The position numbers and the translations under genes are program-made. DNA of 64,000 nucleotides from Anisus vortex (Eukaryota; Mollusca; Gastropoda; Planorbidae), in the NCBI GenBank assembly GCA_949126835.1, contig OX421494.1:1798001-1862000 (forward strand), given 5' to 3'. Positions 1 to 12,900 of this stretch are shown piece by piece; position 1 is the first letter of the stretch; each line of letters opens with the position of its first letter. The notes below the pieces were generated by a model. It was not told the origin of the DNA and did not search any database. It was given only the letters and a program-made list of their open reading frames with translations.

Positions 1-986
1 CAGTCTGTGGGTTGATGGTGCGTGGCATGGGAGAGAAAGATGGCTGCTGCTGTTGGAATGATGATTGAACACTTGAAGGACTAGACCTGGGCACAGGTGC
101 ACCTTGCTGCTGCTGTAGAGTGACATTGTACTGGGTCACTCTGTCTGCAAGACTAGATGAGGTTTGTGAAACTGAGCTGAAATTACTGCTGCCGCTGCTA
201 CCACAACTGCTGGTACTGCCTCGTTGACCAGCATTGTTGTAGTTGCCTTTAGGAGTCAGATGAGCTCTGGGATCAGCAGTTGTAGGAACTCTGTTGTAGT
301 CGGCACCAGCAGAGGCTTTGATTCCATTCTGAAGTCTCTGTCCAATGCTTCCATCACCGCTACTACTGTCTGATTCCCTGCAGTCAGTTCCACTGCTGCC
401 TTGTACATTTCTTTGTCTTGATAGGTACATTTGATAAGCGTCAGAGTTTGATGTTGGATCCGAAGTTCTTCTGGGCTTCCTGTTTCGAGGCAATGTCCCG
501 TAGGAATCTAGTGGCTGGTTACTGGTTGGACTGCCGCGAGGACTGACCTGAGATCTGCTATTTACAGGTGCATTTAATATTGATGGATTCTGCGACAGTG
601 AACTGGGTACTGATGCAGATGATCTCATTGAAGTATTGCTTCCAGACCTGACATGTCCAATCTCAGAATCACTCTTTTCTGAAGGTGAATATCTAGAAGC
701 CAAGACACCGGGCTGCATCTCACCAACCGTTAAAGGTGACGATGACTTTAAATGTGCTGGAGCTAGTTGTTTGAACTGCTCATCTTTTAACGGAAGGTGT
801 GAAGCTGTCAGGGGAGAATTCCTGGTGAGCCCACCAGATGCATCTTGCTGCGGCCCACGATTTAATGGCTGACTCTGGAGGGGCCTTGCCTGTTGGCCAG
901 TTCGAGGAGCAACTCTGCGTTCCCTTGAAGCTACTCTGTTAACTGGCCTGTCACTATTGTCAGAATCACTGCTGGTTATACTAGAC
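1..986 (-). CDS. USP54: USP54-like exon 17 (partial, runs off window)
   Basis: Open from residue 1074 to the window edge, about 328 codons, with no stop. Ser/Gln/Pro-rich, with a glutamine run near the edge ([18 protein letters not shown]) and repeated SxxxSSGS patches. The acceptor CAG at 987-989 keeps the frame with exon 16. The C-terminus lies outside the window. Confidence 0.88.
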
Positions 987-3900
987 CTGACAAGATAGAA
1001 CATACAATTAAAGAATTTGCAGTTTTATATGTAACTTTTTCATATGTAGTAGATTAACTTAATTTTTCTTTTAAAATGTTGTCTCATAAGTTATTTAATT
1101 TTTTAACTTTTTTCATTAAATTAAACACATTTACAGATTTTATAACAATGAACATTTTCAAACAAATTTTTAAACAGAATGGTCAATGTCTAAACTACTC
1201 CACTGGTCTTAAAATGTCTTTGGCCTAACTACTCCACTTGTTTATCAGTAGTCTAATCTGGGTCACTCACCTTTTTCCACCCTGTGCTTCACAGTTTCTC
1301 TTGTACAGACTTCGAGACTTCAGGAGACAAGCATTGTGTGTTTTCTCTGCATAGCTTTGAGCTTTTTGTGGAATGTCTGACTGATTCATGGCTTCCTTCA
1401 AACAATCTGAAGCAAAAGTAACAGCCCATTGGTCAACAAAAAGAAGGAAATTTGCTCTAGAGAATTTAGGTTTTACATAAATATTTTGACATGCAATTAA
1501 ATATTTGAGATGACATTTTGTATTTTATAAAAACTCTTAATTATTCTTTTAGGCTACAAGCTATAGTATAGTGAGCTAACAGTATAGTGAGCTAACAGTA
1601 TAGTGAGCTAACAGTATAGTGAGCTAACAGTATAGTGAGCTAACAGTATAGTGAGCTAACAGTATAGTGAGCTAACAGTATAGTGAGCTAACAGTATAGT
1701 GAGCTAACAGTATAGTGAGCTAACAGTATAGTGAGCTAACAGTATAGTGAGCTAACAGTATAGTGAGCTAACAGTATAGTGAGCTAACAGTATAGTGAAT
1801 GATTATCTCAGAATAAACTGTTGAATGAATGGTGTCAATTGATTGTAGAACAAAGAATGTAAAAAAAATATTGTCACTTGGTAAAATAGCCATTACAACT
1901 ACTAACCTAATGCACTGTCACAGAAAATAAGAGCTGTAGACAGATCACCTCGTGTCTCGGCTACCACACACCTATCCATCAATTCATCAGCTTTCTCACA
2001 CATCTTTAAGAAATATTCATTGGTCACTTCTGAAAACAAGAGGATAACGTTGGATTGAATTTTCTTTGACCTCATGAGTGTATTTCCATTTCCTGAATGA
2101 AGACTTCACTTTACAAAGAGTTGAAACCAAAATATTTTCTTACCAGTTTTGTCTAGGCTCTCGATGGAAGCCTCTCTTTGATGCGCTGATTTCGAAACTT
2201 GGAAAGCTGCAAAATCTGGAGACAAGATTTAATTTCTGTTAAATGCCAGCAATTTTTGGTAGCTTTTGAGATTTTTAACTAATTCCTACATTATACAATG
2301 TATGTAGGCCTACAATATGTTTAAATACGAATGCAATCCAGAATAGCAGATTATTATTAAGGTTTATGAAGATTAAATTAAACTGAATGTGAAGTCAAGG
2401 AAATGAATAATTCTATGTTTTTAATAAATCATGAAATAATAAAAAGACTCAAAAGTTTCAATTTACTTTTAGGTGGAATAGGTGGTGGCCTTCCATTGGG
2501 TTCTGCTAAACTATAAGGTGAAGGTTGATCTCTCCAGTTATCTTCCTTGGGCAGTAGTTTCAAAATATCTTCCTGGCTGCTTTCTTTAATAGGATGCATA
2601 ACCTTAAATACCAATAGTATTTTGTTGATTAATCAAAATTTAAATCAACAACAGACATACAATGTGATGTGGAAAGAAGATATTAGATGTAGTTACCCAG
2701 AATGCAAGTAGCCGGCAAACATGGCCACACAATTACTGGTTCACACAAAAACAAAACTTACTTTTCTATGGGAGAGAGTTTCAAAAATGTGTCGGCCCAA
2801 TTCTTCTTTGTTCATTCCAGTGACATCTTTTGTGCCTGACCCTTCATACAGGGCAGAACCAATATGAGGGGGAGGATCGATTGCGGCAAAGTCTGTGACC
2901 ATCGGCTGGGCTTGCTGGGAATGCCACTGAAACATAGTAGATATGAAAGTCAGTAAAACTGTACGGACCAACTAAGTTATTGTTTATACAGGGGAAGCAA
3001 ACTATGTTTATACAGGGGAAGCAAACTATGTTTATACAGGGGAAGCAAACTATGTTTATACAGGGGAAGCAAACTATGTTTATACAGGGGAAGCAAACTA
3101 TGTTTATACAGGGGAAGCAAACTATGTTTATACAGGGGAAGCAAACTATGTTTATACAGGGGAAGCAAACTATGTTTATACAGGGGAAGCAAACTATGTT
3201 TATACAGGGGAAGCAAACTATGTTTATACAGGGGAAGCAAACTATGTTATACAGGGGAAGCAAACTATGTTTATACAGGGGAAGCAAACTATGTTTATAC
3301 AGGGGAAGCAAACTATGTTTATACAGGGGAAGCAAACTATGTTTATACAGGGGAAGCAAACTATGTTTATACAGGGGAAGCAAACTATGTTTATACAGGG
3401 GAAGCAAACTATGAAATCATAAATGTTTACCTGTGGGTTGAAGTTTCTCGGAACAACCATACTCTTGCTTAGAAAGTATTGGACATGTGGCTCGATGGTG
3501 CCACTGCCGGTGGAGCTGGAACTGTTGCGGTCGCTGCTGCCATAACCGGAATCTTTGTGGGACCCAATGGAAACATTGTCAAACGACACATCTGTCGTGA
3601 CGCTGCCCTCACTTTGCTTAGACGCAATCAGACGGCCCATTATGCTGTCTGACTCAATGCTGGAGTTGCTGCCATGGCTGTTTGTACTGTGGGTGGAAGG
3701 CTGCCTTTGTAGGCCTTGCTGTTTCAAAACATTCTCCACCATTCTACGATCAATGTAAAGTTTGTCTTCGGCAGTCTCATCTGACTTCAAAGTGCTTTCC
3801 ATGGTTTTCAAATTATGAGAGCTCAGCGCTGTTTTGTAAGGCTCCTCATTTGCATGTTTCTTAGCGGCCATCTTTTTCTCAGATTTCTTCAAATCTTTCT

Positions 3901-6900
3901 TCAGTTTTTTAGATTTTTTATCCAGATCAGCAGATTTCATTTCTGGGACATATTTCCCTGGACCAGGTGGAGGCAGGCCGGTGGGATTGAATGTGCCGCC
4001 ACTCAACCTGTTGTTGGTGGCGCCATTGTGAGCATCAGAAGTAGGCCCGTAAGAGTCCTTGACTTCCTTTTTCTTTCTAGGCAAGGTGGCAAGTCCGGAC
4101 TGTACAGGCGTGTGTGAATGGGTCATGCCGTCCACATAATCATAGTTCTGAGAGCTGGCCATGGGCTTGACTACAGTATGCTGAGCACCACCTTCATAAC
4201 TTGATGTGTCCGAGGCATATGCCTCATCACAGCCTTGGGATATAGATCTTTGCCTTGAATTGTGATAGTTATTGCCTTGTGAGTATGTGACCTGGGATCC
4301 ATTCCCACCAGCCCCATTGGGATCATAGTTTTGTGATGGATATTGTTGGCCCACATTTGGATACACCTGGTAATTGTTGGACTGGGCTTTCATTGGATCC
4401 TGTGGATATCTGACAACATCCGCTCTGACGGGCTCTCTGTCTTTCTTGAAACTTTCTTTCCTTTGACCATCCATAACATTTTTCATGTTCCCTAGCGGCA
4501 GCTGAACTGGCTCAAATGCAGCCATGGTAGGCCTTCGGTACTGGTCACTTGTGGACAAAGTGTAGTCAGAGTAACTATCTTTATGCTGGCCATGAGCCAG
4601 GTCAGTACCCTCGCTGACAGGCATCATTGGTCCAGGCATACTGTTGCACTGACCACCATATCGCAGCGGGTGTCTAGGTTTATCTGTCTTTGACATGGCC
4701 AAAATGAAACTTTGCTGCCGAGTGTGGTCCACAGATTTTTCTTCTCCAGATCTTTGATAAGGAGATCCATTCGTCTGTTGTCGGGACTGGTCTGAAACTG
4801 GTGTCCTTGATCTCTGGGTGGAATGAACGCTAGAGATGCTTTCATGCGTTCTGTCTAGATGGTTCTCCTCCTCAGGCCCACCTAAACAGTAAAAATAAAA
4901 CATTTTGTTGAATATTTTAATTTGACTTTAATCACAAGACAAACACAAAATAAAAATAGAAACATCAATTTAAAAAAATAAAATAATTTTATCATCTGGC
5001 CTTAATTAAAGCCAGTAAATTTTTTATTTCATTTCATCAAAAGCTAAAAAAAAAAAATCAAATGATGAAATGGGACTTATACCTGGTATGCCATAGCCTG
5101 GTGCCATGGTGCGTTTCTTTGGTGCAGTCTCCATGGGAATAGGTGTTGCATTTGGGTTGGCATAGAGCAATAAAAGAGGCTGATACCTTCCTTTGCTGCA
5201 TTTGTCTACCACATCTTCCCATCTTGGACCAATCTGAACACACAAATACACAACAACATTTGATCAAATACAACGCAATAGGGTCACGCGTCTTTAAATA
5301 AAACAATTTGATTGGTTAAACAAACACTCGGAGTGTTTTATATATATAGATATACTATTCTTTGTTAAATTATATTTATTGTGTGACATTCACAGAGAAG
5401 ATACTTTTAGAAGTTGACTAATGTCAAGATAATGTTTAAAGCCTACACAAGAGGACTACTATCTATATGTTAAAATAAAACAACTCACCTCTCTGACTGT
5501 TGCATCATCAAAGTAAATCCAGACTTGCAGCTTACTGTGAAACACAAATGTGGAATAGTGCTTGCCATAGTAGCAAACTAAACCCACCAGTTGAAGCTTG
5601 GGGAGATAACTAGGATCTTGTTTCACTGAGTGGAACACCTGGGTCAGAGAAGAACATAATAATGGATTCACTCAACAATTACAACATATAGAAACACTAG
5701 TTGTTTATATTGTTTTACTGTTGCAATAGATGGAATGTGGAGTGCATATGTGTAGTTTAAAATCAGTTTTTGTTGACCATGTCAAGTAGCCAAGCTAGCA
5801 GAACCATGGACCCCCCCCCCCCCCCCAGAACCAGTAAATAATTCCTTGGCATTATTCTACCAAGGTTTGAACTCAATGCCCACAGGTATGACTATCCAGT
5901 TCAGTGATGCTATAGTATTCTGACCAACATACACTGAAGATAAATTTCTATATGCCTGTAGTTATACTAGTTGCCAATGTCCATGGCTAGACTATATATT
6001 ACACTTAAGTATTGGGAAAGTATATCAGAAAAATGTATTTCCCTTTCAATCATGTTAGGAAAATTGAAAAAGCAACAATGTATTGTTTCATAGCATTTGA
6101 TCCTCAACCTGTATCAACTCATTAAATGTATTCAATAAAAACCCAGCTTGAAGAAATAACTTTTTCTTAAAAAAGGTAACAAACTACTAAATCTAAAAAA
6201 GTATCTTACATCCTGCATAAGTATGGTGGTACCAATGTTTCTGGCTACTTCTGTGGTCATCTCAACAGTTGGATGGTCAGAATCCCACACCAGTCCAATG
6301 CTGACTGAAAACAGGATGAAGAATGTTACACATCATATCTCACTACAGTGTTACACACTTTACACACTGTACACATGATATATTAGTTACTCACTGTACA
6401 CATGATATATTAATTACACACTGTACACATGATATATTAGTTACACACTGTACACATGATATATTAGTTACACACTGTACACATGATATATTAGTTACTC
6501 ACTGTACACATGGTATATTAGTTACACACTATACACATGATATATTAACTAAGGTTAAATAACTTCTCAGTAAAAGCGAACTTACCAACATCTGGTGAAT
6601 TCAATAAAGTTCTTCGGATCTGAACTTTTTTACCACAAGATCCCTGAAAATATTTGACAGACATAAACAGATAAAAACAGCTGGTTAAAATAATATTTGC
6701 ACAATAGTTGTTTAACTTATATATACAACATTAACTGTATACATATTACTGTTTCTATCAAGTTGAGTTTCAACAATTGTTGTGAAAGTAGAATTACTTA
6801 CAGGACATTCTCTTATGTCTCCAACAGCATTAGCATTTCTCAACAGAAGGCCAAATCTGTCTGGGTGTAACATGTCTCCAGTTTCTTGCATCTGCCTGGC

Positions 6901-9900
6901 CTGCGCACTTTTTGAGGATTACAAAAATCAATATTTGTTGAAATATAACAATCAATTTTATACCCATTCAGACATTATTTGTTGAAATATAACAATCAAT
7001 TTTATACCCATTCAGACAATATTTGTTGAAATATAACAATCAATTTTATACCCATTCAGACATTATTTGTTGAAATATAACAATCAATTTTATACCCATT
7101 CAGACATTATTTGTTGAAATATAACAATCAATTTTATACCCATTCAGACATTATTTGTTGAAATATAACAATCAATTTTATACCCATTCAGACAATATTT
7201 GTTGAAATATAACAATCAATTTTATACCCATTCAGACAATATTTGTTGAAATATAACAATCAATTTTATACCCATTCAGACAATATTTGTTGAAATAGAA
7301 CAATCAAGTTTATACCCATTCAGACATTATTTGTTGAAATATAACAATCAATTTTATACCCATTCAGACATTATTTGTTGAAATATAACAATCAATTTTA
7401 TACCCATTCAGACAATATTTGTTGAAATATAACAATCAATTTTATACCCATTCAGACAATATTTGTTGAAATAGAACAATCAATTTTATACCCATTCAGA
7501 CAATATTTGTTGAAATAGAACAATCAATTTTATACCCATTCAGACAATATTTGTTGAAATATAACAATCAATTTTATACCCATTCAGACAATATTTGTTG
7601 AAATATAACAATCAATTTTATACCCATTCAGACAATATTTGTTGAAATATAACAATCAATTTTATACCCATTCAGACAATATTTGTTGAAATATAACAAT
7701 CAATTTTTTTACTTATTCAAACAAGTAGTCATAAAATGCTGATGATTTAATCTGCAATTTATTTCTTATTCAAATAAATAAACCAATCAAAACTATTCCA
7801 TTCTAGCTCCTATTACATAAAGCTCATACTTAATGTAGCTTTACAAATAATTTTGTTTCTTTTTCATTGAGTAAACTTTTAAATTCGACAAAATAAATAA
7901 TAAAATATAGACTGGATATGTTTCTGTTATTTAAAAAAAAAAGTTACAAGTTCTTACTTGAGGGCTTTGGCAGATATATAATGGACCATTTCATTAAAAG
8001 CCAAAGGTTCTGAACTTGCACCACATGGACACATAACCTGAGAGAAAACAGATACATTTGTGTATGAGACAACTATTCCCTTCTTAGCATGATGAGATGT
8101 AGCCTAATATGGTAGAAATAAAAGAGATTGCTGAGAAGGAAAAGGAAACTGTTACAGTAGCATTAGTTTTGACATTAATCAATGTGTACAATTACATTGT
8201 TGAATAAGTATATCATGGATATTGATCATGTTCATTAAATGATTAGTTTTCAGAGGATTGCTACATTATTGCATCTGGATATATATGGAGAAAATATGTT
8301 TCAAAGACTATTTGCTTTTTTAAGAATTCCTCTTTTAAACTTTGAACCATAAATAGGAATAAATGTATTTCTCTACATTTCATTGGTCACTTTTCTGTGA
8401 CACAATTCGGTGTTAATAGTTAACAAGAAAAGTTTTCTTTGGAATTGATGCATTAGGCTATCTTTATTCCAGTCATTTCAACTTCACACTTCCTGTCTTT
8501 AAAAATACAGTTTGGGTCATTGTGACATTATTTTGTAAGGAAACTGAAATAATTGTCAGGCTATTTATTTCTGGTTTCATTAATTATACGTGACATGTGT
8601 AATTATAACATTTAATTGTCAACCTTCTACATCATAAAATAACAAGTTAAATAGTTCTGGTCAATTTCATTTCATCAAATATCTTGTCCAATCAATGAAA
8701 TTATTACATTACAAACTGGAGATTTCTTTTACTTCACATTTTTTTATTCTTCTTAACTAGATCTTTTTTTTTAAACTAGATTTTTTTTTATCAAGATTAG
8801 ACTATAGTAGTTTAGTAGGCTACAATAGCCAGAGTTTAGTAGGCTACAATAGCCAGAGTTTAGTAGGCTACAATAGCCAGAGTTTAGTAGGCTACAATAG
8901 CCAGAGTTTAGTAGGCTACAATAGCCAGAGTTTAGTAGGCTACAATAGCCAGAGTTTAGTAGGCTACAATAGCCAGAGTTTAGTAGGCTACAATAGCCAG
9001 AGTTTAGTAGGCTACAATAGCCAGAGTTTAGTAGGCTACAATAGCCAGATTGAGTTTTTATTTGTGTCATTTCCTGGGGGTTTCTCTTTTGCTTATAACT
9101 TTTCTTTTTAAATTGAAAAGCATTAAGCTCACAAAATTGTGTAATCAAAACACAATCTAACTTTATGTTCAATGTTAAGCAGGGTCTCTGTTTCATAGCG
9201 CTGGATCATCTTTTTTTTTTTTAGTAAATATTCAAGAAGGGGAAACAAAAAAACGAACAGATGGTATTGTAGGAGCAATAATGGTTGCTGCCCCTGGAGT
9301 TTGTATTTAAACAGGCCAATGATATATTTAGCAGATTGAATTAAAGGGAAGATACTCCTTGCAGGTGACCAACAAACTTTGAACTTTGAAAGTGTATCAT
9401 AAATTGAGACAAAGACTCAGATAAGTCACCTGTGTGTGACTCAAACCCAAAACGTAAATTTAACCCTGGTTTGAGTCACCATCAACTGGACCTGGAGGTA
9501 TTACACACAGTTACTAAATTGTTTGCATTGTTTCCCTATATGTCACGTGACTTGCTCTATAAGTTAGTTCATGATGACACCAGGCGATCCTTTAGGCACA
9601 TACGCCCAAACCAGCTACCCCCCCCCCCCTCTGTACTTTCTCCACACAGACATCATTCAATGTACGTCACCCGTGATCAAGCGCGAGCTAATAGCGACCT
9701 CTAGTGTCAACACAGGTGGGGGAATAAGTAGCCATTACGCCGTAGGTCAAACACTAGAGTGACTCACGCAGTCAGACTGCACAACCTCTAATGTTGACAG
9801 AAATAACAATTAGCAGTGAATTAGCCAAAACTCCAGTTGGAAACAAGTTATCAAACACTAATAAATTCTTATTCTAAACAATAGTGCCGACCACGAAACC

Positions 9901-12900
9901 TAATTCAAGTGAGCCGATATAAAAATAAACAAAAAAGGTTACCTAACGGTAGGCCAACATGTATGATCTAGAAAATAGACCTACAGTTTTCCAGTGGAAA
10001 TTAAAAAAGGAAAGGGGGGTCAAGTAAAGCCTTCCCACCTCGACCACACTCAATCATTCTCGACGCCCCTGATTGTTAGCATTGTTCTAATTGTTAGCAT
10101 TGTTCTTTCATAAATGTGAAATATAAATACTGTGGGATATAAATGTGTCTAATAAATTGTGTTGCTATATTTCCTTGCTAGGGAACAATGAAAAGAAATT
10201 AAATGTGTGGCATGCAAATATTGTGAGAATCACTGATCTAAACAAATCGGTCAGTGAAATCAATACAAACAAAAAAAAGTGTAGAGATTATCATTAGATT
10301 TAGACTAACATCCATTCACAGACTGTTGGTAACTACAGTATCTACCATAAAGTAGATGAGTTAGAAGTAATAATGCGATTGGTATATTGAGTCATGTTCG
10401 AGCAGGGAAGGAGTTGGCTGAACTAGTCTGGAAAACCAACTACATTACTTTATCTGGGAGTCTAAGACCAAACTTTTAAAACTAGATTTACATACAGGGA
10501 GCAATAGTGTTGTGTATGGAATAAGTCAATGAGTATCCACAACACAGAGAACAATGAACTCTTCCAACAACAACAACCATATTATAGACACACAAATACA
10601 CAGACAAGAGAGACATGTGGGAAGGGGGGGGGGCGCTCACCTTTTCCACGATGTTCAGTGAGAATTTCTGATGTGGCAGACAGTGTGGAGCAGTGCAGTT
10701 GTCCTCAGGGTGGTTGTAGGCGATGTGGCAGTGGATTCGACGTAAGATGTTTTCCTGTGGAGATAATACACAATCACCTGACCAGTACCAAAACAAAAAC
10801 CAAACAACAAGAAAACAACAACATATAGATGTAGTAACAACTATTCATCTTGTTTGACCATTCTTTACAAGAATCTCGTGTGTTCAACAGACAAAATGCT
10901 ATAAATTACTTAGACACACCATCTCACAACACAGCACTCACACAGTTGAATAATGCAGTTGGCGTGTCAGACATACATTTGGTTTTATAATCATTAGGAG
11001 TGTGTGTGTGTGTATGTGTGTGTGACGCCCTTGTTCAAATGGAAATATTTATTAGTGAACGCCAGACAGTCCGACCTGGGGTCTCAGCAAAATAGCTCAT
11101 TTCTCCCTGGGGGCTTCCATTGACTTAGAAGATCGTTATTTGATAGCCTTTTGATTTAGACATTCAGAACATTTTTGTCTTTACCTTGTATAGCCATTGG
11201 CGCGCGCGCACACACACACATACATAGGCCTACACTACACAGCGGTCATTTATCAGGGGAAATGGCGGGGTGGGAAATAGACTAGAGCGCAGCTTTAAAA
11301 TTTGTTCTTACTGAAAGGCGTGAAGAAAGTATTTGGAAAGCTCTATGTATATTCAGGTAACTGTCTTAGGGACGGAAGAGACCAATTAGAAGCTGCTACA
11401 AATTTGACAATCTTTCTATTTAGAATAACATACAATAGAGTGCTAGCTTTCATATCCTACACCTTGTTACAAATTTCTTTTCCAGCACCTGGCCTATTTG
11501 AATCGGGGCTTGATATAGTCTCAAATCAAAATATTCAAGATTGGGATTTCAAGAGTTGGCTTCGATTCCAGTCAACAATCGCCATTTTTTTGTGTTCGGT
11601 ATCAAGTGGGTGTCCGTATGTAACAAGTCCTACAGGCACCTGATTTCAAGTTTTAGAAAGTAAAACTTTAAAGCCAATGGACATTTTATGGCCACACAAT
11701 CCCCTCGTGTCAAGTGGCTTGAAATGTTGCAGTGTAAGGCCAGGAACATAATTTAAAAAAAAAACAGACACCGTCGCCTCACCCCATACATCCCGTCCAG
11801 AAAGGAGGCTGTAGTTCATCTCCACTTCAGCCGTCTTCGCCTTTTGACAGAAGACCAAACCTGAAGTGACGACCTCACCGAGTGTTTGGGTTCGAGAGTG
11901 ACCAAAAAGTTCGGACACTGAGCTTCCGTCAAACGTTTGGTCCCGCCAACTGCGCGTGTGTGTCTAACCAAACACAGGAAGACACTGTCAGCCCGCGTTG
12001 TGTGTTGGAAATCAAACTCTCCTGTCTTAATGTTGATCCACGCTGTTGTCCCATCGGGCCTGAGTTCCGCAGGGCCTACTCGGGGAGGCGGGAAGAGCGG
12101 GAGAGGACAAACTGGGTCAGCTTTGGGAAATAAACCCAGCTTTTCTTCTCTTCGTCCAGAAAGTAATATTTTTTTAACAGCCCATACCAAATAAAAGAAT
12201 ACGAAAAGATGAAATACAAAAAGATATTGTCTTTCACTTCATAGTTCCCGTATTTATGTAAGCTACAAGACCCATTCCCACGCGAACTCTATAGATCTAT
12301 TCAAAGAAATGGTTTATTACTGAAGTCGTTTCAATTGTTGGGATCAGTTGAGATTGTATTGCCTCATTTAGTGGAGAAACAAACATACAGCTAGATCTAG
12401 TACTATTTAACCTGCAAGTTATTTTTGTATGTAATTTCAAACTTTTGTACATTCAATCCCACTGACATTTAATCCAATGTACATTCAATCCCACTGACAT
12501 TTAATCCAATGTACATTCAATCCCACTGATATTTTATCCTATGTACAGACTATCCTATAATTTCAATACTTACAAAGCATTCAGCGGCGTCATCCATATG
12601 TCTCAACTGAAAGCGTTGTTCATTGGCGAATGTATCGGCTAGAGCTTTCCTTAGACTGTCAGGTTGTAACGATGTCTGGTCACTGAATTGGAACTGGGTA
12701 AAGATGGCCTGGAGAGAAACAAACAACAAGACATTATTTTCTCACAGACTAAACTCTAGCCTACACTGGAGTATTATCCAAGGATTTTTTGGGCGAAAGA
12801 AAACAAATTAGCCTAATATTGATGTTTGTATTCTAAGGCATGTAGTGATCTACTCCACGCCGTTAATTTGGAATGTAAAAGGTCGTTAATTTGGAATGTA

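Noticed and set aside
2981..3412. Long open frames on both strands (144-187 codons)
   Set aside because: They are translations of a 24-bp tandem repeat whose length is divisible by three, so absence of stops is automatic.
6930..7706. CRISPR-like regularity of direct repeats
   Set aside because: Copies are contiguous without unique spacers and sit in a eukaryotic intron; this is a minisatellite.
9432..9704. 90-codon plus-strand frame with [19 protein letters not shown]
   Set aside because: Short helical look only; low-complexity C run follows, no splice or family support.
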